A stretch of 64,000 bases of DNA from Symbiodinium natans (taxonomy: Eukaryota; Sar; Dinophyceae; Suessiales; Symbiodiniaceae), in contig CAJNDS010000505.1 of the NCBI GenBank assembly GCA_905221605.1, positions 1-64,000 of the forward strand, in the 5' to 3' direction. A model generated the notes under the pieces. That model saw nothing but the letters and a program-made list of their open reading frames with translations. It searched no databases and was not told the origin of the DNA. Below are positions 36,167 through 46,714 of this stretch, in pieces. Both the position numbers and the translations under genes were made by a program. The stretch's first letter is position 1, and every line of letters starts with the position of its first letter.

Positions 36167-36973
36167 CAGGGCTGAGGTTCCACACTTTGGCGACGTTGCC
36201 CTGCCAGGAGTTCTCCGGCCAAAGCACCGGCATCTGACAGGGCTTGATGCCAGCTTGGGGGTGGGGTGGACTTTCGTCACATGAGTGCTTGGTTGTAGCT
36301 GGTAGGGTTTCGCGCTGAGGGCGAAGGAGCCTGGATTCGTAACATTTGCTATGAGGTTTGGGCTTGCATGGGGGGGCACCAACCTCAAGCATGCTAAAAA
36401 TGATTCTCAACGTGCAAGCAAGTTTCTGGGAGTTCCGATGCTCTAGAGTACCGCGCAGCCCTGTCAACTGTCAACGCTCGCATGCATGCCCAAACACTTG
36501 ATGCTAAATAACCCCCTTGCGCCCGTAAACACATGTTAAATAAAGAGTACATGTATATACCTCCATACAAACCATACTTTATACAATATACAATGAGTCA
36601 GCACCCGCCTCTTTCTCGCGCCGCCGGTGACTGTGGCTCTCTGCCTCGGTCTCAGGGCTTGGGGAAAAATGAATAGAAGACTTGTGTATGGAGTTGTGCT
36701 CCACATTGCGGTCTCGACTACAGGGAGTATACTGCCATGGACACCCGAAAACGGGACGTTATGTAGAACAACCCTCATACAAATATGTACAGAGCGGCTC
36801 ATACGTGCGCTAAAGTGGAGGATGCTAGGGGGGTAGATTCTGGAGCTTTGGCTTAAAAAGGACTGCCACTAAAAGTCAGACCAGGGCCGGATATGAAGGC
36901 GACTTCCAGGCCGGGACTTTGCTGACGAACATGTTCACCCTCCCTTCATCCCACACATCAAGCTCCCGGAGTG
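36167..36973 (-). CDS. Two exons of an unidentified gene
   Basis: Exon 36882-36973 (LRELDVWDEGRVNMFVSKVP..., acceptor ctaccgtag, donor GTCTGA) ends in phase 0 and exon 36167-36233 (MPVLWPENSWQGNVAKVWNL, acceptor aagccctgtcag, donor GTTTCG) starts in phase 0. Codon bias is strong in both; Trp and Val rich, as in a beta-propeller or similar globular domain, but no family is recognised. Confidence 0.5.
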
Positions 36974-37133
36974 CTACGGTAGACCAGAAAGACGAACAGG
37001 AGAGGTCTCAAAGCTTGCCGGTGTCATGAATTCATGAGGTAAGCGCTGCAATTTTGAACGTCACACAAGTCCCTCACTGCGTTGTAAGTTGTAGGAATCC
37101 CTGCCAAGGAATTCGCTCGCATGCCCCCCCCAG

Positions 37134-37246
37134 AAGGCCCCTGAAGCTGAAATCGCTCCGTCGGGATTCGGGCGGGGTCCACATGCCCAGGATCCGCAAG
37201 CAGCCTCGGCTGCTGGGGCGATGTGCTAAGGAATACTTGCTTGAAG
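37134..37246 (+). CDS. Plus-strand exon, basic, unidentified
   Basis: Starts RPLKLKSLRRDSGGVHMPRI and ends KEYLLE, between a strong acceptor (catgccccccccag) and donor GTTTAC. Very Lys/Arg-rich. The minus strand over the same codons (QQPRLLADPGHVDPARIPTE) is also biased, but its splice signals are poorer. Confidence 0.45.
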
Positions 37247-37451
37247 GTTTACCCAGACTCCCCCCCTCCATTGCTCACTATCACGACCTTTGGCTCGGCA
37301 GGTAGGGCTTCAGTGTAACAATGCTTGTGTTCAAGCCAAGCGGGCCTGAATTTAGGCTTTTACGACTTGGAAGGGCTTCTTGAGAGTGCTTTTCGGGACT
37401 TGTGGCTGAGACCTTTTCGTAAGAACTTTTAATGTCGCAGCTTCTGAAGTC

Positions 37452-37936
37452 TCACCCAAATGCCAACTGCGAGCGCCTCCCCATAATCAAGATCAAGATC
37501 CGCCGTGGAGCTTTCAAATTTGCAGCAAAAAGAAAGCGTAGTCCTCTGCCCAACCCAAAGCCTTGAAGTTTCGAACGAAAGCTACTCACCAACCGCACAC
37601 ATGCGCCCCACCCCCTATGTAGAGTCTTATAGAGCTCTTCGTTCCCAAGACACCAGGCAGGCAGTTCTTGCAACAACCTATTGTTATCCCGAATCATGAA
37701 TACAGAGATATGTTTGCAGTATATATCTTTCATCAGAACCCCCATGAACGCCAGGAAGAAGCCCTCTCGCACCAGATGAAACTCCATAGCCTCCTGGCCT
37801 CCGCTGCTCCACCGGCATCTTGGCGAACCAGTCCATTTCCTGAAATTCGGGTTTCTGGTTGTCAGCCTTGGAGAGTAGTAACTGAGTAGTGCACGTGGTT
37901 CTGCCTGTTGGAGCGCTTTCGGCTGCGAAAAACTCG

Positions 37937-37972
<36 letters not shown>

Positions 37973-38180
37973 ACTGGATTCTAAAGACATGCACCCAAAA
38001 GCATATGCCCCTGACCCAACACAAACAAGGGGCCGGCCTGGCTGCCTTTGGTCGGATCCCACACGATGGGATCGCCTTTCCAGACCTGGTAGGCTCACAC
38101 CATGTACAGTCAAACCCCAAAATCTCTAAAACTCTAAAGGTGAGCTCAAGGGCCCTGCAACCTTGCATAAAGTAGCCCAT
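37452..38180 (-). CDS. Long open frame with a trinucleotide tract, probably containing an exon
   Basis: A 242-codon minus frame holds a protein-like stretch (EAMEFHLVREGFFLAFMGVL, then DNNRLLQELPAWCLGNEELY). In a second minus frame the region 37800-37890 reads KADNQKPEFQEMDWFAKMPV, which has better codon bias. One of the two must be an exon; the CTG/CAG tract gives Ser, Gln or Ala runs depending on frame. Boundaries unresolved. Confidence 0.35.
37939..37972. repeat. (CTG)11 triplet tract
   Basis: Eleven uninterrupted CTG triplets (CAG on the minus strand). Confidence 0.97.
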
Positions 38181-38338
38181 AGAATGCCATGTAAAGTTCT
38201 AGGGTCCCCAATAGTCCGGTACTCTCTCCAACGCTTGTATCCCTAGAGCCCACCCTGAACTCCAAATCCAGCTCACACCAACTGAGGGAGGTTGCAGAGG
38301 GCTTTGAGTGTCGACTGCGATGGGAAAAAGCTAGCACT

Positions 38339-38908
38339 TCAGAGCGCCAACTTCTTCTTTCCTCGCTGCTCCCCCGCAAACTCTGCACAAGCCTCCCGGC
38401 CATAGCCATGGAGCCCTGAATTAACGACTTTCATGCTTGAGGACGGGCTCGATTATCAAAAAAACATATGTATATATATATATATACACTATATATGCTT
38501 ATCTGATCAATGAAATCCAAGACCCTTCGGCGTGATACCGTTGGGAGCCTGAAACTTTTCTTCAGCCCTTCACGCGAAACACTGAAGAGGCGGCTTGGCA
38601 TCCCAGCCCCCCGCAGCTTGAACGCTGCAAAAGGTGTCAGGGAGGTGGTGCCTCGCCATTTGGGCCGAGTTTGGGGTATGGGGTTCTCGGGTTTTCTGGG
38701 GGGCAATGTTATTTTACTTAGGATGAGGGATTGGGTTATTTGGTTGAGGGCCGCAATCGTTCCGCCGAAGAGCCCCCAGGCCCCTCTGATGCTCTCGAAA
38801 CCCCCAAGCCCTTAGACTCAAGAGGCCTGGACCCTGCCACCACAAATCTCAATGTGGACTTCCCAACTGTTCCCATGAGATTTTCTCCTCAAGGAGCCAC
38901 ATGGCCGG
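38339..38908 (-). CDS. C-terminal exons of an unidentified gene (three exons)
   Basis: Exons 38860-38908 (PAMWLLEEKISWEQLG), 38583-38624 (FKLRGAGMPSRLF) and 38339-38415 (LHGYGREACAEFAGEQRGKK..., ending LAL, TGA) join through phase 1 junctions that create Thr and Arg codons. Acceptors cctgacctcag, caccttttgcag and cgttaattcag; donors GTCCAC and GTGTTT. Basic C-terminal tail. The last intron holds a TA microsatellite. Family not recognised. Confidence 0.55.
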
Positions 38909-39426
38909 CTGAGGTCAGGCAGCATGGAGCAAGTGAAGTTGTCTATGTATGCTCAAATGTTTGCAGTACTCGCTCTTTCACACTGAAGCAACAAGTGCAT
39001 GCACGCACTCCAGAACTAAGGCAAAATAGCTAGAGTCACAACCGGCTCAGTTCAGAGCTTCACTTCCTGCATAGTCATGAAGGAGATGCGTTGTTATGGA
39101 GTAACGAGTAGTGAGTTCAGACCAACTGCATCTGGTTTAAAGAATGGACTGAGTTTCACGAACACTGAGTAAACGGGAACAGAAGCCAAATGAAAACCTA
39201 AAGCTTAGTCAACGTTTAAGCTTAGCTGCGCTCAGAAAGAAATCTGTCAAGTTTACAATACCTTTGTAATGAGGTAGCATAAACTTAAATCTCACTATGC
39301 AACTGTCAGAAGACCGTTCGGAATTGCAATGGCTTGAAGCAGTTTTGCATGAGCTTAGTATAGGACATTGGGGCATTGCTGGCGGCAGAAAATCTTACAT
39401 ACCCCTTAAGCCCTTGAACCCTAAAC

Positions 39427-39480
39427 CCTCCTTGCCTTTGGGCGGCTGGAAGCTGCAGGTCCTTGGAACTCACGCTGGTG
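39427..39480 (-). CDS. Exon ending at a telomere-like donor, unidentified
   Basis: Eighteen codons (HQREFQGPAASSRPKARR), phase 0 both ends; the exon is followed immediately by GTTTAGGG. Basic, low-complexity; confidence moderate. Confidence 0.4.
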
Positions 39481-39959
39481 CTTCAGCGGGGAGTTAGGCT
39501 TTTGATGTGGTAAGGGGTCAAGGGCTTGAGGGGGTAGGGTGGTTCTTGCGTGGGGCTTCTGTAGAGCGGACCAATCCCGAAACCCCTAAACCCTGAAAAC
39601 CTGAACTGCGAAAACGTAAACTCCAAAATGCCTAACCCTACACGTTCTCCTAACCCTGCCTTCCACAAAACCCAACATCCTAAAGCCCCGCAAGTGGGTA
39701 GAATGCTCACGGCATTGGCCCAACAATGTCAACACCAAGGGCTTAAGGGGCTTTAGGGTTTCAGGGGGCTTCGGGAGTTTCAGGAGGGTTTTGGGGCTTG
39801 GGAAACCCTGCCACAAGATTGGCAAAACAAACAGCTGAAGCGGAGCTTCGCATTTTGCTGGTTGGGGTCCCTATGCTCCTGGAGTGAGTGAGAGTTGAGG
39901 GCTTGGGTTGTGACAAACAGCGAGCCCTCAGGGGACACTTGTCATCCCTCCTCAGGTGT

Positions 39960-40541
39960 TCAGGAATCCCAGGATCCCTCCAAGCCCTGATTCTGAGACT
40001 CGGACCAAAAGACTGCGGGTGTTATCCCGCTGCTTTCGAAGGGAACCACCTGTGCAAACTCGAATTTGTTGAGGGCTCAGGGGGCTGATGAGGCTTTAGG
40101 AAGATGTTGGTTTCTGTGCCATGGCATGCAGGTGCCAAGGTGACAGAAGCGAAAAAACCCGCGAGGTCTGCACAAGCCAGCACCGAACGGCTGGCAGCCA
40201 ACTTCTAAACAACGATAACAATCTCTCCAGGAGTAATCTGTGACCCTCAAACCCCAAACCCACAAAACCCCCAAGCCCATACCCACCCCGAAAGGGGCTC
40301 AGCCCACCTGCACCACCGTCCCCTCCTGGTCCTGAGGGCTCGTATTGGGAGCTTTCCCAACAATCGCCACGTTCAACTTATTTGGCAAAGCAGCAACATC
40401 CATATGCGAGGCCTGTGCAGAAACCTAAAACTTCACAGTTTAGGGTTTAGGGTTTAGGGTTTAGGGTTCGGCGTCTTTGCTGCAGCATGGTGCAGCGGGG
40501 ACAACCCTGAGGTCCTTGGCATAGAGAAGCTCCAGGAAGTC
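39960..40541 (-). CDS. C-terminal exons of an unidentified gene (three exons)
   Basis: Exons 40506-40541 (DFLELLYAKDLR), 40308-40412 (MDVAALPNKLNVAIVGKAPN within 35 codons) and 39960-40049 (VVPFESSGITPAVFWSESQN..., ending TGA) are all phase 0 at their joints. NVAIVGKAPN resembles a glycine loop after a beta strand but no nucleotide-binding motif is complete. Acceptor of the last exon is gagtttgcacag. A phase-0 ATG lies three codons into the middle exon. Confidence 0.5.
40440..40468. repeat. Four perfect TTTAGGG units
   Basis: Short perfect telomere-like tract immediately upstream of the exon at 40308-40412, on the acceptor side. Confidence 0.95.
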
Positions 40542-40864
40542 CTTTGAGCTCCGACGTAGTGGCTTCCGGCTGCATTGTTGGGTTTTCTATTGGGGTTGCG
40601 CTGGCAAGAACAAGGTCTGAAAAAGTAGTTCCTTCTTGACTTCATTTATGGTTTCCCTATTCGGACCCACAAAGGAACTAGATCGAGCCCACCTCTGCTG
40701 GTGGAAGCTCAATCATCGACCCGCAGGAAAAGGCCGTTCCGAAGAAATCTCTGCAAGAACCCTCAAAAAGACCGATGAGCCCGTCCATGTGCATAGAGTT
40801 TTCTTTTATAGGGTTTTTAGTCCAGGGTTCGTCTTGATCAGCCCTAGGCCCATCTCAAGGCCAG

Positions 40865-41126
40865 CCCATGAGCCTGGAAGAGAGCGCCCCCTTTCCCCAT
40901 ACTCCCGAGGAAATCCTTGCACCGAACGCCTCCTTGAGCCCTGTCACGACCTTTCAAGCCATTTATACGCCCAATCCTCCAGATGAACAACAAAACTCTC
41001 TTCTTCCCTCGAAGTCCCCGCCCAGAACATATGTGTCAAGCGAGCCAGCACGGCATACTCCGTTCCAGGAGCCGGGCACCTCGGCAAAAGCCCACAGCTC
41101 GGGCTCAGGGTTTCAGAACTTACAGG
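40865..41126 (+). CDS. Plus-strand exon, disordered Pro/Ser-rich protein
   Basis: About 87 codons starting PMSLEESAPFPHTPEEILAP and rich in Pro, Ser and Thr throughout (e.g. SLLPSKSPPRTYVSSEPARH). Clear codon bias. Looks like an intrinsically disordered tail or linker. A further plus frame at about 40690-40800 (IIDPQEKAVPKKSLQEPSKR) may be an upstream exon. Function unknown. Confidence 0.45.
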
Positions 41127-41269
41127 GTTTTGGGTGCAGCCCGTGATTTCCGTGTACAGGGCCTACAGTACAGGGCATCAGGCGCCTCCGGTGGACATAG
41201 TCGTTCGGAGAATTGCTTTTGATGGTCGGAAGTTAGCATTGTAAGAGCTTTCGCAGCTACTTTGGCGAC

Positions 41270-42330
41270 CTTTCGCAGGGCCTATGCTTGCCTGACGCGA
41301 TGCCAATGCCATTCCTTGTAACGCAATGGTGTCAGCGATATAGGGTTCTGGTGGCACGTTGGCTGTTGGAGGTACGCCTTCTGCCAACCAATGGACAAAT
41401 CTTTCGTGCATTCTTTATCCATACTTTCGCGAGACTGGTTCAGAAACTCACGAAACCCCTGGATCTTACCTGCCCAACGGTGGTTTAGCTCGGCATGGCA
41501 TGACGTGAGCGATGACTGTGCAGCTTGAGCAACACTGGAGTTGCCTCCGCGACAGGAAGTCAAGAGCAACCACAGAGCAAAACGTCAGAATCGCGATAAG
41601 GACAAAGTCTTCCGCTCTATCTTTCGCCGGTCTTTCGCAAACCGCCCAAACGGCTATAAATGTGAGTGTTGTGCTTTGGCAACAACCCTCATGTGGGGAT
41701 TTGGAATCAAATTCACAGAGTCAGGGTGCCCTGTGCCTTTGCTCTTGAGCATTTGTGTCCCAGAGCCGCTCAGGTGGCTCGGGCTCAAGCCTACATACTC
41801 CTGAGCCCGACATCCTGACACTGTAGGAACTGTCGAGTCCTTCGAGTGCACATGATACGCCACAGTGACAGAGTGACAGACTGTGGGCCCGAAGAGCCGA
41901 GACTGCAGTACATGGGTCGTCCCATAACGCCCCTCTCCCAGTCAACCCTAAACCCCTCAAGCCCTCAACGCCCCTAAACAACCCCTAAACAGCCTCCAAA
42001 CAATCCGAAAAGCTCTAAACGGCGAATGCCAGTGGGAGCACTGAGGTGGCGGCACGCCTGGAACCTCGCCTTCGGAGAGGCCTGTGGGACAGCTAGTGGT
42101 TGCGGGACTGGAAGGATTCATCTCAGGAATCCTGAATCCCACTGAACTTAACCGTACCGCTCCAAGACCCGAACCTTCTACTTTAGAGTGAAGGCTCTGC
42201 AGGGCCATGTTAAAACAGGGCATCCAACACGCTCCTGCGTAGCCCACGCAGAGGGTGACCTGGGCAAAGCGTGTCAAGTCTGCAGCCCATTCAAACACCG
42301 AACAGAACGGGAAGCTTTTGGCGATGGCAG
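41270..42330 (-). CDS. Four-exon stretch of an unidentified, partly hydrophobic protein
   Basis: Exons 42182-42330 (AIAKSFPFCSVFEWAADLTR..., then a hydrophobic VTLCVGYAGACWMPC), 42021-42081 (ASPKARFQACRHLSAPTGIR), 41470-41544 (SSVAQAAQSSLTSCHAELNH, donor GTAAGA) and 41270-41380 (GVPPTANVPPEPYIADTIAL) join in phase at every step. The second exon exits at GTTTAG. Family not recognised; a single membrane or signal-anchor segment is likely in the first exon. Confidence 0.5.
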
Positions 42331-42629
42331 CTGCAAAGTGCAGCAGCACTTTGCCGAGATTGGAAATGTGTTTCTGCTACTCTTTACTCCGGCATACTCC
42401 TGCTGCAGTCCATGTCATGCTCACTTCCGCATCATCTTCACATCGGTTGCGTCTCGATCCCTAGAACCGCTGTGCCATGAAGAGCGCAGCGAGGTGAACA
42501 TGCAACATGGAACCTGGCAGACGCAACGAGCCTGCAAGCAAACAACTGCCAGGAGTCATGACTCCCTTTGAGCGCAGAGACCTGAACCCTCCCTAGACTC
42601 TAAACCCTCTTCAGCGTCTCCTGGGCTAC

Positions 42630-42682
42630 CGTGCCGTGTCAGGGCGGCCCGTGGCATAAATGGCTGGTACCACGAGCTCCTC
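42630..42682 (-). CDS. Single exon, unidentified
   Basis: Reads EELVVPAIYATGRPDTA after acceptor aaacctccgcag and before donor GTAGCC. The plus strand over the same bases is also open (SWATVPCQGGPWHKWLVPRA) with an acceptor of its own, so the strand is not certain. Confidence 0.35.
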
Positions 42683-42895
42683 CTGCGGAGGTTTGTTGGG
42701 CGCTTGAACCCCTCCGCCCAGATCAAACCTCGAGCCCCTAAGCCCCAAACCCTCCACAACCTAAGCTCTAACCCTTTAGTGCTTTTGGGGGTTCTGAGGG
42801 CCAACCAACACCTGCTCCCTGTTCAAACTTAAGCCCTTGAAACCTGAAGCCGAAGACCCTGACGCCTAAGGTTTAGGGCTTAGGGACCCCTAAGC

Positions 42896-42951
42896 CCTGC
42901 CAAGTCCTGGCCCTTCCACTCGCCAGGCTTCACCTGGCAGGCCAGGGCCAT
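42896..42951 (-). CDS. Possible first exon, unidentified
   Basis: ATG followed by MALACQVKPGEWKGQDLA with excellent codon bias, ending at a GC donor (GG/GCTTAGG). No leader relict upstream. Alternatively the exon starts at an inner acceptor (ctgccag/GTGAAG). Confidence 0.35.
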
Positions 42952-43258
42952 GGGTTTTGGGGTTCAATACGCTTGAAGGTTTAGGGCTTTAGGAGGGGTG
43001 ATCAGGTTTTGAGGACTTCGGGGGTTGTGGAGGTTTGTAGATTTCAGGGGTTGAGGGTTGAGGGTAACGCAGGTTGATGTCCTGCAAAGGTTTTGGGGTG
43101 GTTTAGGGAGTTCAGGGGTTTGAGGTTGTTGGGAGGGTCTAGGCTTATAGGGGCCTAAGTTCAAGGCTTTGAGGGGCTTCAGGTTCAAAAGCACCGCTGG
43201 CAAAACCCCCAATAGTCCCGGCCCATCCGTAGCCCCAAAACCCTGCAAGTAACTCAAC

Positions 43259-43540
43259 ATGCACGCACGCACACGCACACGCACACGCACACGCACACGC
43301 ACACGCACACGCACACGCACACGCACACGCACACGCACACGCACACGCACACGCACACGCAGACACCTACACACCTACACACCTACACACCTACACACCT
43401 ACACACCTACACACCTACACACCTACACACCTACACACCTACACACCTACACACCTACACACCTACGCACCTACACACCTACACACCTACACACCTACAC
43501 ACCTACACACCTACACACCTACACACCTACACACCTACAC
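43259..43540. repeat. Compound microsatellite (ACGCAC)n then (CTACACAC)n
   Basis: About 17 hexamers ACGCAC (43259-43362) change directly into about 22 octamers CTACACAC (43363-43540), with one variant (ACGCACCT) near 43467. Both parts are purine/pyrimidine alternating, prone to Z-DNA. Confidence 0.97.
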
Positions 43541-43623
43541 CAAAGACTATGCCCGCCGCCCGCGTTCGTGCCGCGGTGCTCTACGTGATATCCGTAAACG
43601 GTTGGGGGGGGATTTCAGGCTAA

Positions 43624-43719
43624 ATGCTCATTGTAAACCCGGGATTGATTGAAAAGATCAAAGATGGCCGCAAAGAGATGTTTCGTAGTGTCTTCAGATG
43701 GCTTGCAGCTTTTGCTGTG
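43624..43719 (+). CDS. Possible plus-strand exon, unidentified
   Basis: ATG-started 32 codons (MLIVNPGLIEKIKDGRKEMF, then RSVFRWLAAFAV) up to donor GTAATG; amphipathic then hydrophobic. Could pair with the exon at 43934, also phase 0. Confidence 0.35.
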
Positions 43720-43933
43720 GTAATGATCGTTTCATGACTCCGGATTCCGGACCAATGCGCCATTAAGCCGAAAGAGTTTAGCGTCCACTCACGTGACCAG
43801 GCCTTTTTGGAACTGCGCGTTGCCCAACATACACCCACCCCCTGCTTGGCAGGGGTTGTGCGACCGAATGCAGGCCGGCAAGCTCTCTCGGTTTCCTCAA
43901 GAGATGTCCCAAGCCGTCTTGCTCAGCGAGTAG

Positions 43934-44065
43934 GAAACCAAGATCACTCCCAAACGCATGTCCTGGTTTGAGCAGTCTGAGATTTCAGGAGGCCCTCTGG
44001 CCAAGCTCAAGCTGCCCCAACAAAGAAACGCATTCGCGCGGGCGCTGCCCACCCGTCTTGGACAG
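43934..44065 (+). CDS. Plus-strand exon, unidentified
   Basis: Forty-four codons, phase 0 both ends: ETKITPKRMSWFEQSEISGG, then PLAKLKLPQQRNAFARALPT. Acceptor gctcagcgagtag, GC donor (CAG/GCGAGC). In the same frame the bases upstream read AGKLSRFPQEMSQAVLLSE and then a TAG codon that forms the acceptor itself, so either that TAG is intronic or the gene carries an in-frame stop. Confidence 0.5.
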
Positions 44066-44299
44066 GCGAGCGGCGCAAACGTTTGAACCCCCCAGCGGGC
44101 CCACGTACTCCCTATAGACTCCCTAAAGACCTACAAAGCCGACCCTCTAAACCCTTAGACCATCCCCTTCTGACCCTGCCTGAAACGAGTCTCTAAAATT
44201 TCTCGGGATGGCTCAGTCCTCGTCGTCATAGCCGCGCTGAAACGAGAAGCTGTGGGTTAAAGGTCTGGACTTCGAGGCTTTAAGGGGCTAAGTTATTAA

Positions 44300-44346
44300 A
44301 AGGGGTTTAGGGTTTAGGGTTTAGGGTTTAGGGTTTAGGGTTTAGG
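44300..44346. repeat. Perfect telomere-like tract (TTTAGGG)6
   Basis: Six consecutive perfect units in spacer DNA, G-rich strand on plus. Confidence 0.97.
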
Positions 44347-44596
44347 AAAGGCCTTTAAATCCTGAACCCTTAAAGGAAAACAAGTTTCAGGGCTGTTGGC
44401 TGCAGCCGTTGGCTGTTTGGGATGTTGGAAGGGCTACTCTTCAGCCTCTCAAGCATTCCTCTGTTGCGTTCTCCCCAAAAAGTCTAAAGACTAAACCTGA
44501 GACCCTATGGCAAGCCCTGAAGCCTTCTATTCTAATTAGACCCAAGCCCAGGCTGAACAAACAAACCGCACAACACCTGGACATTTACAAGCGCAC

Positions 44597-44603
<7 letters not shown>

Positions 44604-44632
<29 letters not shown>

Positions 44633-44698
44633 GGAGCGAGAGAGAGAGAGAGAGAGAGAGCAAGAGAGAAGGAAAGAGAGAGAGAGAGAGAGAGAGCG
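44604..44698. repeat. (GA)n microsatellite
   Basis: Purine tract of GA dinucleotides with a few AAG and GCG interruptions. Confidence 0.97.
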
Positions 44699-45231
44699 AG
44701 GCAGGAAGGGGCCTGGAAGAACAAGCCACTGAATGAGGGCTTGCTGTGGGGCTCTTTGGGGTTTGGAGGGTGTGAGGGCTGTTGGGTAAACCCCGTGGTC
44801 TTCTTACCCAAAGAGCCTCTGAAGCCCCCAGCTTTCCCTGACAGCCAATACCGCCATATGCCTCCCAAAGAGTCAAATTGCAAGGTCTTTCAGAAATGCC
44901 GCAACCCTGGTGGCGAACCCCGACCTTGCGAAAGAGCTCGGCCCAGCAAGTTGTGTTGTTCACCTTCCGCGATGCACGCCATAATTTCCTAAGCCTTATA
45001 ACTCCTGAAGCTGCGGAGCCCTTGCTCTTGCCACAGAGGCCTTTAATATAAGACATTGAACAGGATGGCATCGGCATCTTGTGCTTTATAGGGACTTGTA
45101 TTTCTGGCCTTTCGGGCTTGGGAACTGAAGGCTTTCTAGACCTGCTTTCAAGCTTTCTGTGTTGAGGCTCGCGAGGGGGGGGGTTAGCAGATAGACTCCA
45201 CGTGCCCCCGAAGGCATGCTGCCGCTTTCAG

Positions 45232-45279
45232 TGTTTGCGGGATCTTGGCGTCGAGTGCCTTGTTCCCTTGACCTCAAGG
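45232..45279 (+). CDS. Possible plus-strand exon, unidentified
   Basis: After acceptor catgctgccgctttcag reads CLRDLGVECLVPLTS. Right boundary not defined (GA donor near 45280 or further on). Confidence 0.35.
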
Positions 45280-45371
45280 AATATAAACTTCCAGCACCCA
45301 ACTTCCGTCACCATAAGCCCTAAACGAAACACTTAGAACCCTAAACCCCCAACAAGCCGCAATTCTGAGTC

Positions 45372-45407
45372 CCTGCTCCTCCTCGGCGGGCTTCTTGCCG
45401 CTGTCGC
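45372..45407 (-). CDS. Short acidic/basic exon, unidentified
   Basis: Thirty-six bases reading DSGKKPAEEEQ with perfect G/C third positions, after acceptor gatgccctgtgag; exits at a GA donor (GAGCAGG/GACTCA) or nearby. Confidence 0.35.
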
Positions 45408-45791
45408 CTCACAGGGCATCGAAGGTTTGTAGGGGTAAGGTTTTTGGGTTGATTAGGGTTTACGAAGGGTTTGAAGAGGGTTCATGGGGGCTCACAGGAG
45501 TATCGGGTTTCTGGAGCATAGGGGCTGCTGGGTTAGGGTTTCGGGCTGTTCGGTTCTCAGCGTAGCTCGAGGGTTGGGTTGAAGGGTTCGAGGCTCAAGG
45601 ATTGTGGCTTGCAAGTGGTCGAGTTCTAAGTAATGGTCCGATTTTGAGCACCTCTTGGGTACCGTAAACCCGGCGGGCCTTGGCCATTTTGGGGTGCTTG
45701 GATTCTGGGGCCTTTGGCCGAGAGGCTTAGGGAAATCACAGGGGTTGGGGTTTCGGGTTTCCGGGATGTTTAGGAGTTCTTCGTGTTCGAG

Positions 45792-45842
45792 ACCCGTGGG
45801 ATGACCTCGACTTCGCACGACTTTCGGGCATCAAGTTCGAGG
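45792..45842 (+). CDS. Plus-strand exon, unidentified
   Basis: Reads PWDDLDFARLSGIKFE, phase 1 in and out, from acceptor cgtgttcgag to donor GTCCTA. Strong codon bias. Function unknown. Confidence 0.45.
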
Positions 45843-46276
45843 GTCCTAGCCGTTCTAGCCGGGGGCAGAGCCTTCGTATCCTGTCGAGGCTAGATGGGGC
45901 AAGTTCAGCTCCATAACCCTCTTACCCCCCGAGGCCCCGAAGCCCTCCATCCCGAACTCGGGCCCCGCCTCCCTCCGCCTCCTCCTCCCCTTCGGCTCGC
46001 CTCCCGATGTGCCTGCAGCGCGCGGAAGACTAGCGCGTTTTGGAGGTTCAGAGGTTCAGAGGTTTGGGGTTGGGGAGTGTCAGCTTCAAAAAACATTCGT
46101 GGGCTTGAAGGCTAGTATGGGGATTCTTCGGGGCTGGGGGCAGATTAGGATAGGATGGACTCTGGTTTGGGTGGTCTCAGTTGAGCGACATCTTGAGGTT
46201 CTTCTCATCACCACAGTGGTTTGGGGCTCGGCGTTTGTTTGGTTTGCCGGCTGCACTTATCGGTTGCGCCCGGGGC

Positions 46277-46337
46277 CTCAGAAGAGCGTCCGCCTCCAGG
46301 ATGTAGGGAGCGATCGGCCGGCCAAAGAGGTTGACAT
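46277..46337 (-). CDS. Exon, unidentified
   Basis: Reads VNLFGRPIAPYILEADALL after acceptor cgccccactccgag; GC donor (CTGAG/GCCCCG). Strong codon bias. Confidence 0.5.
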
Positions 46338-46450
46338 CTCGGAGTGGGGCGCGGCAGGCAGTGCGGGGTATAAGAACCCTCAACCCCACACCCTATAAGG
46401 CCCTAAACCCTGAACCCCCCAAACCCGATAAAACCCTACAGCGCTCGAAC

Positions 46451-46534
46451 CTCTGAGTCTCTGCCGGGCCGCGCGTGTGACTGTGCCAGGCTAGAGGGTA
46501 GATGGGGCGGCGGCGGTTGAACTCGAAGAAGCTC
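46451..46534 (-). CDS. Exon, unidentified
   Basis: Reads SFFEFNRRRPIYPLAWHSHT and then RGPAETQ after acceptor gctctctccattgag; donor GTTCGA. Its exit phase 2 does not fit the good frame of the next exon at 46277, so an exon is missing between them or they belong to different genes. Confidence 0.5.
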
Positions 46535-46714
46535 CTCAATGGAGAGAGCATACACGGCACGGCTTTGTTAAAAAAAGCTTCAGGATCCAATCGGGGCGGA
46601 GAAAACAGTTCGCAAGACCACTGCTGGGGTCGTGCAGTAGTTTGGGACTTTAAGTGGCTCAGAGTTGCTGCCTGCGTTTGCGGCCTTGCACTCCAATAGC
46701 CCTAATGTCCGCAC

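Noticed and set aside
40140-40208. Plus-strand block VTEAKKPARSAQASTERLAA ending TAA.
   Set aside because: Falls in the intron between two well-matched minus exons (40308-40412 and 39960-40049).
41721-41790. Minus-strand block LEPEPPERLWDTNAQEQRHR ending TGA.
   Set aside because: Lies in an intron between exons that join in phase without it; a stop there would truncate the gene.
43145-43588. Thr-Arg, Ala-Cys and Arg-Val frames.
   Set aside because: Translation of the ACGCAC/CTACACAC microsatellite.
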